Source: Nitrospirota bacterium
GTDB taxonomy: Bacteria > Nitrospirota > Thermodesulfovibrionia > Thermodesulfovibrionales > UBA1546
DNA length: 39,752 bases
Direction of reading: 5' to 3'
Assembly: GCA_016212165.1 (NCBI GenBank)
Contig: JACRGY010000060.1
Span: 1-39,752 of the forward strand
Shown here: in pieces, positions 8,203 to 16,236 of the stretch
How positions within the stretch are numbered: position 1 is the first letter of the stretch
Layout of the letters: each line of letters begins with the position of its first letter
The notes under the pieces: generated by a model
What the model saw: the letters and a program-made list of their open reading frames with translations, nothing else
What the model was told of the DNA's origin: nothing
Databases searched by the model: none
Made by a program: the position numbers and the translations under genes

Positions 8203-8357
8203 AAAAAGCAGGGCCTAGTGCCCTCACTCATTCTCGCTTCGCTCCGAGGTATTTTGCCTCTTTATGACTCTTGAATTCCCCCTTAGCAAAGGGGGATGAA
8301 GGGGGTTGTTGGAATATCGGCAAAATAAAACCGCTCACACACTATCCCCTGCTTTTT
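8203..8357 (+). repeat. Structured intergenic element, copy 2
   Basis: Outer arm AAAAAGCAGGG (8203-8213) pairs with CCCTGCTTTTT (8347-8357), then TAGTG (8216-8220) with CACTA (8340-8344). The core has ACTCATTCTCG, a CTCG/CGAG side hairpin, TATTTTGCC (8240-8248) pairing with GGCAAAATA (8319-8327), and ACCGCTCA. The loop of the core stem holds a nested palindrome with five-G and five-C runs (8276-8305), the widespread CCCCCTTAGCAAAGGGGG type. It lies between the PilZ-receiver gene and the convergent polyferredoxin gene and ends 11 bases before the latter's stop. Confidence 0.8.
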
Positions 8358-8368
8358 GTATTTGCCTA

Positions 8369-9391
8369 TCATGGATGTTCGAGCGTTGACGCCTGAGGGA
8401 TTATATGCCTGTACTCCTCCACTGTGGTCGCTGAATGCCATTTGCCTGTTATCATGCCAATCCCTATTGCCCCAAAGAACAGGCATATAACCAGAACTGC
8501 AAATATAACCGGACTCAAGACCCTCTTTTTTGTGAATGCGATGTCAAGCGCGCCTTTTGCCGGGCAATGGCTTACGCAGGTAAGACATCCTGTGCATTCA
8601 GGAGACCTGACCCTGATTTTTTTATCTACAGGCAAAAGCGCAGGGCAGTTCCTTGAGCATTTTCCGCAGTCAATGCATGCGCCTTTATTTCTTGTTATCT
8701 TCAACGGGCTGAAAAAACTTATCAGCCCGAGCAGGGCCCCGTACGGGCATAAATACCTGCACCAGAAATTCTTGAATGGAAGAGAGAGCAGAAACAATAT
8801 AAGCAATGTAATAAACGTCAGGGTTGTCATTTCCGTGAAGAAATATAGCATCTTCACATCTGCAATTTTGTAGTAATCGCCTTCGAGGAATCCAAGAATC
8901 GCAAATGGAGGCATCTTGATTATTATTATGTAGATAAAAAACAGCAATAGAATATACTTAAGAGACCTGAGAGGGTAATCAATGTATCTGTGCATTACGA
9001 AATTCCTGTTGAATATCTTTCCACCGAGTTTCCAGACAAAATCTGACAATGCCCCGACAGGGCATATCCAGCCGCAGAAACTTTTTTTGAGCAATAATGC
9101 CATAAAGACAGCTGCAATGAATATTACAAGCCCTGCCGGATGGATTCTGTCGAATATGCCTGTGGTGACCCATAGCTTGAATGCCATCAGGGCGCCAATT
9201 GGAAGAAATCCTTCAACCGATGGAGAACGCAGAGACAAAATAGTTTCAGGGGTCAGGTTCCGGGCATCAGGAGATGCAAAATGTTCAATAAAGATATAGA
9301 ATTTGTATCCTGCATAAATGAGAAAGAAAAATATGCCCCACTGGACAGCGTATCTTATATACCTTAAATATGAACGGTCAATCTTTTCCAT
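8369..9391 (-). CDS. Membrane-bound polyferredoxin (NapH/NosR/CcoG-like 4Fe-4S protein)
   Basis: A 340-residue integral membrane iron-sulfur protein. It has about five hydrophobic segments (residues 13-30, 65-80, 85-100, 140-160, 190-205) and a late one near 290-312. Between the segments are CGWICPVG and CRYLCPYG, the paired CxxxCP motifs typical of NapH, NosR and related proteins, followed by two classical 4Fe-4S motifs (CIDCGKCSRNCP and CTGCLTCVSHCP). Such proteins move electrons between the quinone pool and periplasmic or cytoplasmic redox partners. No nap or nos genes are adjacent, so the partner is unknown. A TAAGAT hexamer sits six bases before the ATG and no ribosome site is visible. 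The APS-kinase-like gene lies 44 bases upstream on the same strand. Confidence 0.85.
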   Translation of the reverse strand: MEKIDRSYLRYIRYAVQWGIFFFLIYAGYKFYIFIEHFASPDARNLTPETILSLRSPSVEGFLPIGALMAFKLWVTTGIFDRIHPAGLVIFIAAVFMALLLKKSFCGWICPVGALSDFVWKLGGKIFNRNFVMHRYIDYPLRSLKYILLLFFIYIIIIKMPPFAILGFLEGDYYKIADVKMLYFFTEMTTLTFITLLILFLLSLPFKNFWCRYLCPYGALLGLISFFSPLKITRNKGACIDCGKCSRNCPALLPVDKKIRVRSPECTGCLTCVSHCPAKGALDIAFTKKRVLSPVIFAVLVICLFFGAIGIGMITGKWHSATTVEEYRHIIPQASTLEHP

Positions 9392-9435
9392 AAGAATATC
9401 TTAGCTGATTTTTTGCCGGAGAGATATGATTTAAA

Positions 9436-9966
9436 TCAGGCAGGGATGTTAACTTTCATCAGCTCCTTAATAAGTCGCACGCTTTCCTTCAATGAGACCT
9501 TATCCGTCTCTATCACACGCTCCGGCTTTTCAGGCTCTTCGTAGGGCACATTCAATCCCGGCACAGGCCAGCCCCTTGCGCCCTTTTTATAAATGCCTTT
9601 CGGCGCCTTATGGGTCGCAAGCCTTTTTCTCTCTCTTTTCATGGCTATCTCCAAAGGGCATTTGAGATATATCTCGGCATATTTTGGCATCAGCTTTCTT
9701 GCAAGGCCTCTCCATTTTCTTAAATTGCCGGTAGCATCTATGATGACGCTGTGCCCCTGCTCTGTCATCAGTTTTGCAAGATACACAAGCGAGCGATAGA
9801 CAATATCCCTTTCTTCATCTGAATATGTAGGCTTTGGCGTAACAATCTTCCTGAACTCATCCATCCTTAATACAATAAATCCGGGATATGCCTTTTTTAT
9901 TTCATCCGCAAGAGTGCTTTTCCCGCTGCCGGGAAGCCCTGTTATCCACAAAGCGATGCCTTTCAT
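9436..9966 (-). CDS. cysC: Adenylylsulfate kinase-like protein
   Basis: P-loop kinase of the APS kinase family (176 residues), which phosphorylates adenylylsulfate to PAPS. Visible motifs: Walker A GLPGSGKST at residues 9-17, RMDEFRK, a DATGNLRKWRGLARKL segment where CysC has its substrate arginines, KGIYKKGARGW, and PYEEPEKPERVIETD, which corresponds to the conserved PYE.P..PE..ldTd motif of CysC. An insertion RERKRLATHKAP near the lid makes it an atypical member, so a related nucleotide kinase function is possible. ATG 9966 is preferred over upstream starts because those 36 residues are not family-like. Divergent from the DUF1015 gene. Confidence 0.75.
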   Translation of the reverse strand: MKGIALWITGLPGSGKSTLADEIKKAYPGFIVLRMDEFRKIVTPKPTYSDEERDIVYRSLVYLAKLMTEQGHSVIIDATGNLRKWRGLARKLMPKYAEIYLKCPLEIAMKRERKRLATHKAPKGIYKKGARGWPVPGLNVPYEEPEKPERVIETDKVSLKESVRLIKELMKVNIPA

Positions 9967-10084
9967 AAATATAAGTTTAATATCAATCACTAAATATGGC
10001 AATTCGATAATATCCTGTGCTATGATATTTAGTCTTTTTAGAACCTTTTTCTCACGAAATATTAGTGCAGACAATCGGAGTGAA

Positions 10085-11329
10085 ATGGCTGAAATTATTC
10101 CTTTCAGAGGAATTCTCTACAATGTGTCCAGGGTTTCAGGAGAGGATACCGTTGCCCCTCCTTACGATATTATTACGCCTGAATACAAAGAAAAGCTTTA
10201 CAACAAAAGCCCATACAATATTGTCAGGATTGATTTCGGTAAAGAGCTTGCCGGAGATAATGAATCAGAGAACAAATATAAAAGGGCTTCTGAATTTTTT
10301 AACTCCTGGCTGAAAGATGGGATATTGCTCAGAAGCAAAAACCCGGTATTTTATGCCCATGAAATAGAGTATAAAATTAAAGGAAAACTTAAAAAGCTCA
10401 GGGGATTTTTTAGTCTGGTCAGGCTCGAAGAGCTCGGCAAGGGCAATATACATCCTCATGAGTGCACACACTCCAAACCCAAGGCTGACAGGTTAAATCT
10501 TATGAGGTCATGCAAGGCAAACATCAGCCCGATATTTTCACTTTACAACAGCCCTGAAAAAAAAGCCTCAAAGGCAATAGAAAACATGGTGCGTAAAGGA
10601 AAGCCTTATATTGAAGCAAAAGATTCAGACAGGGCAATCCACAGGCTCTGGGTCATAGAAGATAAAAAGGCTATAGAGGCTATAAAAAACGACCTTAAAG
10701 ACAGGGCAATTTTTATTGCTGACGGCCATCACAGGTATGAGACAGCGCTGGAATTCCAGAAAGAGCAGAGAGCAAAGAGCAGGGAGCAGGGAGCAGAGAG
10801 CAAGCCATGGGATTATGTATTGATGTTTCTTGCAAACATATCCGATGAGGGGCTGACGATATTGCCAACACACCGGCTTGTCAGGGAGATGCCGGAAAAT
10901 CCGTTAGATACGATCTCGGAATATTTTGATATAAAGGAGTTGCCAAAATCTGATGATATTGCAAAAACCATATACGGGTATAAGAATGCTATTGGTTTTT
11001 GTAAATGCGAAGGGGATAAGAAATATATCCTTAAATATAAGGGCGCCGGGCTTGATGACCTGCATCCTGCCCTGAGAGGGCTTGATGTTACTGTGCTGCA
11101 TGAACTAATATTTAAGAAACTGCTCAAGGTTACCGATATAGCATATGAGATGGATGTCAGGGAGACTGTAAGGAAAGTTAATGATGGGCTTTATGACGCA
11201 GCATTTTTCCTTAACCCCACAAAGGTTGAGGACGTTGAAAGGGTCGCCCTTTCAGATATGCGCATGCCGCCAAAGTCCACATATTTTTATCCAAAGCTTC
11301 TTACAGGATTGGTTATAAATAAATTTTAG
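10085..11329 (+). CDS. DUF1015 family protein
   Basis: Conserved cytoplasmic protein of the DUF1015 family (414 residues). Marks are the N-terminal IIPFRGILYN...APPYDII, the HPHECTHSKPKADRLNLM segment, and the ADGHHRYETAL motif near residue 217. The DGHHR motif recalls ParB/sulfiredoxin-fold serine kinases (SerK, SbnI), so a free-serine kinase-like activity has to be considered; this is inference. Start ATG 10085 follows GGAG at 10077-10080; the frame is open upstream across the APS-kinase-like gene but without family similarity. Right after the DGHHRYET motif lies an in-frame array of 7-bp repeats (10763-10804) encoding a Gln/Glu/Ser/Lys-rich surface loop. Confidence 0.85.
   Translation: MAEIIPFRGILYNVSRVSGEDTVAPPYDIITPEYKEKLYNKSPYNIVRIDFGKELAGDNESENKYKRASEFFNSWLKDGILLRSKNPVFYAHEIEYKIKGKLKKLRGFFSLVRLEELGKGNIHPHECTHSKPKADRLNLMRSCKANISPIFSLYNSPEKKASKAIENMVRKGKPYIEAKDSDRAIHRLWVIEDKKAIEAIKNDLKDRAIFIADGHHRYETALEFQKEQRAKSREQGAESKPWDYVLMFLANISDEGLTILPTHRLVREMPENPLDTISEYFDIKELPKSDDIAKTIYGYKNAIGFCKCEGDKKYILKYKGAGLDDLHPALRGLDVTVLHELIFKKLLKVTDIAYEMDVRETVRKVNDGLYDAAFFLNPTKVEDVERVALSDMRMPPKSTYFYPKLLTGLVINKF
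10763..10804. repeat. In-frame 7-bp tandem array in the DUF1015 gene
   Basis: Six consecutive heptads: GAGCAGA, GAGCAAA, GAGCAGG, GAGCAGG, GAGCAGA, GAGCAAG. The total of 42 bp keeps the reading frame and encodes EQRAKSREQGAESK, a loop unlike the rest of the protein. Confidence 0.85.
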
Positions 11330-11333
11330 TTTT

Positions 11334-12397
<1,064 letters not shown>

Positions 12398-12402
12398 TAG
12401 CC

Positions 12403-13641
12403 ATGGCGAGAAAGAGTAATGGCAATCCTGTCCCTATAAAGGACATATTGAACAAACTCACGATTGAAGAGTTGAATATCAGGGGCAAAAGGGTATTCAT
12501 ACGGGCTGATTATAATGTGCCGCTCGATGATAATCTCAGCATCACTGATGACCGCAGGATCCGCTCAACGCTGCCTACCATAGACTATGCAATAGACGAA
12601 GGCGCAAAGGTCATACTCGCTTCCCATCTTGGAAGGCCAAAGGGAAAAGTTGACCCGCGGTTTACTCTTGCGCCTGTTGCAAAAAGGCTTCAGCGGCTGT
12701 TGGGCAAGGAAGTCATTTTCGCTCAGGACTGCATCGGCCCTCAGGTCGAGGGCCTTGTTTCCAGGATGAAGGAAGGCGATGTCCTGCTGCTTGAAAATCT
12801 GAGGTTCCATCCAGGCGAAGAAAAAAATGATGAGGAATTTGCAAAGGCGCTCGCAAAACTTGCTGACTATTTTGTGAATGACGCCTTCGGAGCTGCACAC
12901 AGGGCACATGCCTCAACTGTCGGAATTGCAAGGTTTCTTCCCTCGGCAGTAGGTTTTCTGCTCAGGAAGGAAATAGAATATCTTAAAGGCACGGTTCAGA
13001 ATCCTGTCAGGCCTTTTGTTGCCATCCTTGGCGGGGCAAAGGTCTCCGGCAAGATAGGAGTTCTAGAAAACCTTGTTGATAAGGTTGATAAGGTCATAGT
13101 AGGCGGCGGCATGGCATATACCTTTATAAAAGCCATGGGATATGAGGTGGGTGATTCCCTGGTAGAGACAGAGATGCTCGAATTCGCAGATATGCTAAGG
13201 AAAAAGCTTATAAGGAATAATGTAAAATTTTATCTTCCTGTTGACAGTGTGATAGCACAGAGCATGGAGGCAGGCTCCGAGACCAAACTGGTTACAACAC
13301 AGGAGATTCCCAGGGGTTGGAGAGCTCTTGATATCGGGCCTGCATCTGCCAAACTCTTTTCAGAGGCAATTCAGGATGCAAAAACAATAATATGGAACGG
13401 CCCTATGGGCGTATTTGAGATGGATGCCTTTTCGAGAGGGACTTTTGCGATTGCGCATTCAGTGTCTGACGCATATGCCCTTACAATAGTGGGCGGCGGA
13501 GATACTGACCTGGCTGTGCACAGGGCAGGCGTATCAGACGCCATATCTTTTATATCAACAGGCGGAGGGGCATCTTTGCAATTGCTCGAGGGCAAAGAGC
13601 TTCCGGGAATTGCTGCGCTGACAGACAGGAAAGAGGAGTGA
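12403..13641 (+). CDS. pgk: Phosphoglycerate kinase
   Basis: Transfers phosphate between 1,3-bisphosphoglycerate and ADP. The 412 residues include RVFIRADYNVPLDD with the substrate-binding arginine, ASHLGRPKG, LLENLRFHPGEEKND, VNDAFGAAHRAHAST, ILGGAKVSGKIGVLENL, WNGPMGVFE and the C-terminal GGGDTDLAV...FISTGGGASLQLLEG. It has about 20 extra residues before the usual PGK start (TIEELNIRGKRV); ATG 12403 is nevertheless well placed, nine bases after AAGGAG (12388-12393). Normal length is 390-400, so the extension is modest. It is the second gene of a gap-pgk operon, and structured element copy 3 follows nine bases after the stop. Confidence 0.96.
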   Translation: MARKSNGNPVPIKDILNKLTIEELNIRGKRVFIRADYNVPLDDNLSITDDRRIRSTLPTIDYAIDEGAKVILASHLGRPKGKVDPRFTLAPVAKRLQRLLGKEVIFAQDCIGPQVEGLVSRMKEGDVLLLENLRFHPGEEKNDEEFAKALAKLADYFVNDAFGAAHRAHASTVGIARFLPSAVGFLLRKEIEYLKGTVQNPVRPFVAILGGAKVSGKIGVLENLVDKVDKVIVGGGMAYTFIKAMGYEVGDSLVETEMLEFADMLRKKLIRNNVKFYLPVDSVIAQSMEAGSETKLVTTQEIPRGWRALDIGPASAKLFSEAIQDAKTIIWNGPMGVFEMDAFSRGTFAIAHSVSDAYALTIVGGGDTDLAVHRAGVSDAISFISTGGGASLQLLEGKELPGIAALTDRKEE

Positions 13642-13650
13642 GTAATGGTT

Positions 13651-13804
13651 AAGAAAGCATGCTACAGCATCTTCGCTCATTCTCGCTGCGCTCCGAGGTA
13701 TTTTGCCTCTTTATTCCTCTTAAAGTTCCCCTTAGCAAAGGGGATTAAGGGGTTGTGGAATATCGGCAAAATAAAACCGCTCAGATACTCTATCATGCTT
13801 TCTT
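13651..13804 (+). repeat. Structured intergenic element, copy 3 (after pgk)
   Basis: Outer arm AAGAAAGCATG (13651-13661) pairs perfectly with CATGCTTTCTT (13794-13804); the pairing continues inward through GCATCT/AGATAC (one C.A mismatch). The core shows TCGCTCATTCTCG, a CTCG/CGAG side hairpin around GCTCCG, GAGGTATTTTGCCTC, the core stem TATTTTGCC with GGCAAAATA (13766-13774), and ACCGCTCA. The loop contains the same nested palindrome as copy 2 but with four-base C and G runs instead of five. Ends 19 bases before tRNA-Val. Confidence 0.85.
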
Positions 13805-13823
13805 GTAATTTGTGGTTGTAACC

Positions 13824-13898
13824 GGGCGATTAGCTCAGTGGTAGAGCGTTCCCTTCACACGGGAAAGGCCGTGGGTTCGATACCCTCATCGCCCACCA
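13824..13898 (+). tRNA. tRNA-Val (anticodon CAC)
   Basis: A 75-base tRNA with encoded CCA. Acceptor GGGCGAT pairs with ATCGCCC; D arm GCTC/GAGC; anticodon stem TTCCC/GGGAA with loop TTCACAC, giving anticodon CAC (reads GUG, valine); T arm GTGGG/CCCTC around TTCGATA, with one U.U mismatch inside the T stem. Discriminator A followed by CCA. A CAC-anticodon valine tRNA is a supplementary isoacceptor, so a UAC tRNA should exist elsewhere in the genome. Confidence 0.95.
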
Positions 13899-13935
13899 TA
13901 CAAGGAGCCTATTCGTCCTGCTTCGGCGCCAGTGG

Positions 13936-13973
13936 CTTGGATTGCCTGTCTCCAAGAAGAGATTTTAATTTTT
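13936..13973 (+). terminator. Possible terminator of tRNA-Val
   Basis: CTTGGA (13936-13941) pairs with TCCAAG (13951-13956), followed by a T-rich stretch ending in six T residues. The stem is short and the T run is offset, so this is tentative. Confidence 0.35.
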
Positions 13974-13983
13974 TGCATGCAAC

Positions 13984-14520
13984 CTATAAATCAAGGCCGC
14001 AGGCCTTCTGAAAATCATCTATTGATTTTTCAGTGTAACCTGACAACGCATAAGCAAGGCCGCGGTGGTAAAAAGCAAATGCATATTTAGGATTTATCTC
14101 AATTGCCCTGTCAAAATCTTTAACTGCATTGTCATACAAGCCTTTGTCGTAATATAAAAGTCCGCGGTTATAGTAGGCCTTATAATAGTCCGTGTTTATC
14201 TCGATTGCCTCCTTGAAATCCTCAATTGCCATGTCATTCTGTCCGCTTTTACTATGGGCCTGCCCCCGGTAATAGTAGGCATCTGCATTCCCGGGGTTTA
14301 AGGCAATTGCCCTGGTGAAATCCTTAATAGCCTCCGCTGTATCCCCTGATTGGGCGTGAGCAAGGCCGCGCTTGTAGTATATATCTGAATTTTTTGGATT
14401 AACGGCAACTGCCTTATTTAAATCTTCAATAGACGCATCGCCTGTTTCTTTTATTTCAGCAGAACAAAAAACCGGCGGAATCAAAAAGGCAATTAAAATA
14501 ATAATTCTTATAAATAGCAT
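13984..14520 (-). CDS. Exported tetratricopeptide repeat protein
   Basis: A 178-residue secreted TPR protein. The N-terminus MLFIRIIILIAFLIPPVFCSA is a signal peptide; the cysteine near residue 19 could be a lipobox but lacks the usual LxxC small-residue pattern. Four TPR units follow, with the repeated pattern Y.RG.A....G....AI.DF..AI..NP. This is a protein-interaction scaffold; no partner can be named. Start ATG 14520 is chosen for the ribosome site GGGAGGT six bases upstream; an upstream in-frame start at 14550 would add ten residues. It is monocistronic, convergent with the tRNA, and lies downstream of the Tol-Pal operon but is separated from it by a strong hairpin. Confidence 0.8.
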   Translation of the reverse strand: MLFIRIIILIAFLIPPVFCSAEIKETGDASIEDLNKAVAVNPKNSDIYYKRGLAHAQSGDTAEAIKDFTRAIALNPGNADAYYYRGQAHSKSGQNDMAIEDFKEAIEINTDYYKAYYNRGLLYYDKGLYDNAVKDFDRAIEINPKYAFAFYHRGLAYALSGYTEKSIDDFQKACGLDL

Positions 14521-14682
14521 TCTGACCTCCCGGGCTGCTATATCAATCAAATGATATCAAAAACAGGATACAAAATACAAATGCAGCAAAGCCTTAAGAT
14601 GTTAAAACGCTATCTATAGACCAATCTTATTGATTTATAAGGCCATGACGGAACATATCTATATGCTTTACATTAAACTCTT

Positions 14683-14714
14683 CAGGCAGATGCAGCAAAA
14701 GCTGCATCTGCCTG
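14683..14714. terminator. Strong hairpin after the tol-pal operon
   Basis: A perfect 14-bp stem, CAGGCAGATGCAGC (14683-14696) with GCTGCATCTGCCTG (14701-14714), around AAAA. It lies about 60 bases after the cpoB stop. No T tract follows on either strand, so it may end or stabilise the operon transcript rather than act as a classical intrinsic terminator. Confidence 0.5.
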
Positions 14715-14773
14715 TCATGTATATGCAAACTACCTATTCCAACAAACCTATATCTAAATCCGGGAAGCCCTCT

Positions 14774-15637
14774 TTATTTGCCTTTTTTGTCCATATCCTC
14801 TAATTTTCTCTTTGCAAGCTCGGCTTCTTTAGATTTAGGATATTTTTCCCTCAGCTGCTCGAGTATCCCTTTGGCTGCCTTTTTATCGCCCATTTCGATA
14901 AATGCATATCCCTGTTTCAAAAGCGCTCCTATGGCTTTTTCGCTGTTCGGATAGTTCTTGAGCAGGGCATCATATTCGACAATTGCGCCTGCATAGTCTT
15001 CTTCAGAATAATAGCTCTCACCTATCCAGAACTGGGCGTTGCCGGCAAGGCTGTCCCTGGGAAATTCTTTAAGGAATGCCTCGAACTTTTCTCTGGCCTC
15101 TTTAAATTTTTTCTCCTTGAAGGTTGAGTAGGCTGCCTCATATATTTTTGCAGGGTCTTTTATTTCAGGCTTTGCCTCAGGTGTTTTTGCCTCCTCCGGC
15201 TCGGTCTTCTTTTCTTTCTTTATGTCCTGTTTGCCTTTTGTCTTGCTGTCTGTTTCTGCCTTTGCAGGCGGCTTCCCTCCCTGTAATTCCTTCACTTGCG
15301 TTTCAAGTGCTGTTATCTGCAGGCGGAGCAGCTCTATTTCTGCAGACTTATCTTTCAGAGACTTATCAATAAAATATTTGTTCTCATCAAATCTGCCGGT
15401 TATGGTCTGGAGGTCTTTTGAAATTCCCGATACCTCTGAGCGGAGCGAGGCCTCGCTCTCCCTTATAGCATTGAATGCTTCCTCTTTAACCGCACCTGCC
15501 TTCAATTCAGTTAAATCTTTTCTTGTGTCATAAGAATCTTTCTTGAGCTGATTCATATCAGCCTTCAGCATCTCGTAATCAGCTGTTGTTGCGCATCCTG
15601 AAACCAGCAATAATAGAACTAAAAAAATCTTTTTCAT
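14774..15637 (-). CDS. cpoB: Tol-Pal system protein CpoB (YbgF), lipoprotein form
   Basis: Periplasmic partner of the Tol-Pal machine, linking outer-membrane constriction with septal peptidoglycan synthesis. The 287 residues start with a lipoprotein signal (MKKIFLVLLLLVSGC), unlike E. coli CpoB, which is soluble. A long coiled coil (about residues 20-120), a Lys/Glu/Pro-rich linker and three TPR units (about 165-285, with YEAAYSTFKEKKFKEAREKF, AQFWIGESYYSEEDYAGA and ALLKQGYAFIEMGDKKAAK) follow. Its start overlaps the pal stop by one base, so translation is coupled. It is the last gene of the tol-pal operon. Confidence 0.9.
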   Translation of the reverse strand: MKKIFLVLLLLVSGCATTADYEMLKADMNQLKKDSYDTRKDLTELKAGAVKEEAFNAIRESEASLRSEVSGISKDLQTITGRFDENKYFIDKSLKDKSAEIELLRLQITALETQVKELQGGKPPAKAETDSKTKGKQDIKKEKKTEPEEAKTPEAKPEIKDPAKIYEAAYSTFKEKKFKEAREKFEAFLKEFPRDSLAGNAQFWIGESYYSEEDYAGAIVEYDALLKNYPNSEKAIGALLKQGYAFIEMGDKKAAKGILEQLREKYPKSKEAELAKRKLEDMDKKGK

Positions 15638-16212
15638 TATTTTCTGGAGCCTTCAGCTGCGTTCTTGATTATAAACTGGACCCTTCTGTTTTTCTGCCAG
15701 CACTCTTCATTCTGCTCTTTGCAGAGCGGCTTTTCTTCGCCAAAACTTATCATGTCAAGCCTGTCTTTTCCCACGCCTGATGATACAAGATAATCCCTTG
15801 TTGACTTTGCCCTTCTTTCTCCAAGCGCGAGGTTATACTCGTTTGTGCCCCTTTCATCGCAATGCCCCTCTAAAAGCATTTTTGATGACTTGTTCTTTAC
15901 GAGCCAGTCTGATACACCCCGAAGCACCGGTTTTGCATCATCCCTTATGTCGTACTTGTCAAAATCAAAATGGATGTTTTCAAGGGTTGTCATTGCAGGT
16001 TTTGCCTCAACAACTTCTTTTACCGGAACTGTCTCTACTCTTTTAGGTTCCTCTTTTGCTGCAACTGGCGCTGGTTCTGCCTTTGCTTCAGGTGCAGCAG
16101 CCTTTTGAGCTGTTTCCTGAGTTGCCGGCTGTTCAGGCTTTACTACCTGTTTTTCAGCACATCCCGCAAAGATAAATCCCAAAGCTAATACTAATACAAA
16201 AAACCTCTTCAT
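15637..16212 (-). CDS. pal: Peptidoglycan-associated lipoprotein Pal
   Basis: Outer-membrane lipoprotein that binds peptidoglycan and TolB. The 191 residues have a lipoprotein signal with the lipobox ending in AGC (cysteine near residue 18), an Ala/Pro/Lys/Glu-rich linker to about residue 75, and an OmpA-like domain: IHFDFDKYDIR, LLEGHCDERGTNEYNLALGERRAKS (the diaminopimelate-binding Asp/Arg pair) and ISFGEEKP...NRRVQFII. Two cysteines near the C-terminus (PLCKEQNEECW) may form a disulfide. A ribosome site AGGAGG precedes the start by four bases. The linker is longer than in E. coli. Confidence 0.95.
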   Translation of the reverse strand: MKRFFVLVLALGFIFAGCAEKQVVKPEQPATQETAQKAAAPEAKAEPAPVAAKEEPKRVETVPVKEVVEAKPAMTTLENIHFDFDKYDIRDDAKPVLRGVSDWLVKNKSSKMLLEGHCDERGTNEYNLALGERRAKSTRDYLVSSGVGKDRLDMISFGEEKPLCKEQNEECWQKNRRVQFIIKNAAEGSRK

Positions 16213-16236
16213 AAAACCTCCTTCTACAGATTTTAA

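Noticed and set aside
8435-8873. Plus-strand frames opposite the polyferredoxin gene
   Set aside because: They mirror the CxxC-rich segments of the real gene and have no independent support.
9967-10074. N-terminal extension of the APS-kinase-like protein
   Set aside because: The 36 extra residues precede a P-loop that is normally close to the N-terminus, and they cross into the start region of the divergent DUF1015 gene.
10763-10804. CRISPR-like repeat arrays
   Set aside because: The tandem units are 7-9 bp and directly adjacent without spacers, and no cas genes are present.
13651-13804. Classical MITE or insertion sequence remnant
   Set aside because: Terminal inverted repeats differ between all five copies and no constant target duplication flanks them, so a normal transposon end is excluded. 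A mobile origin by another route is not excluded.
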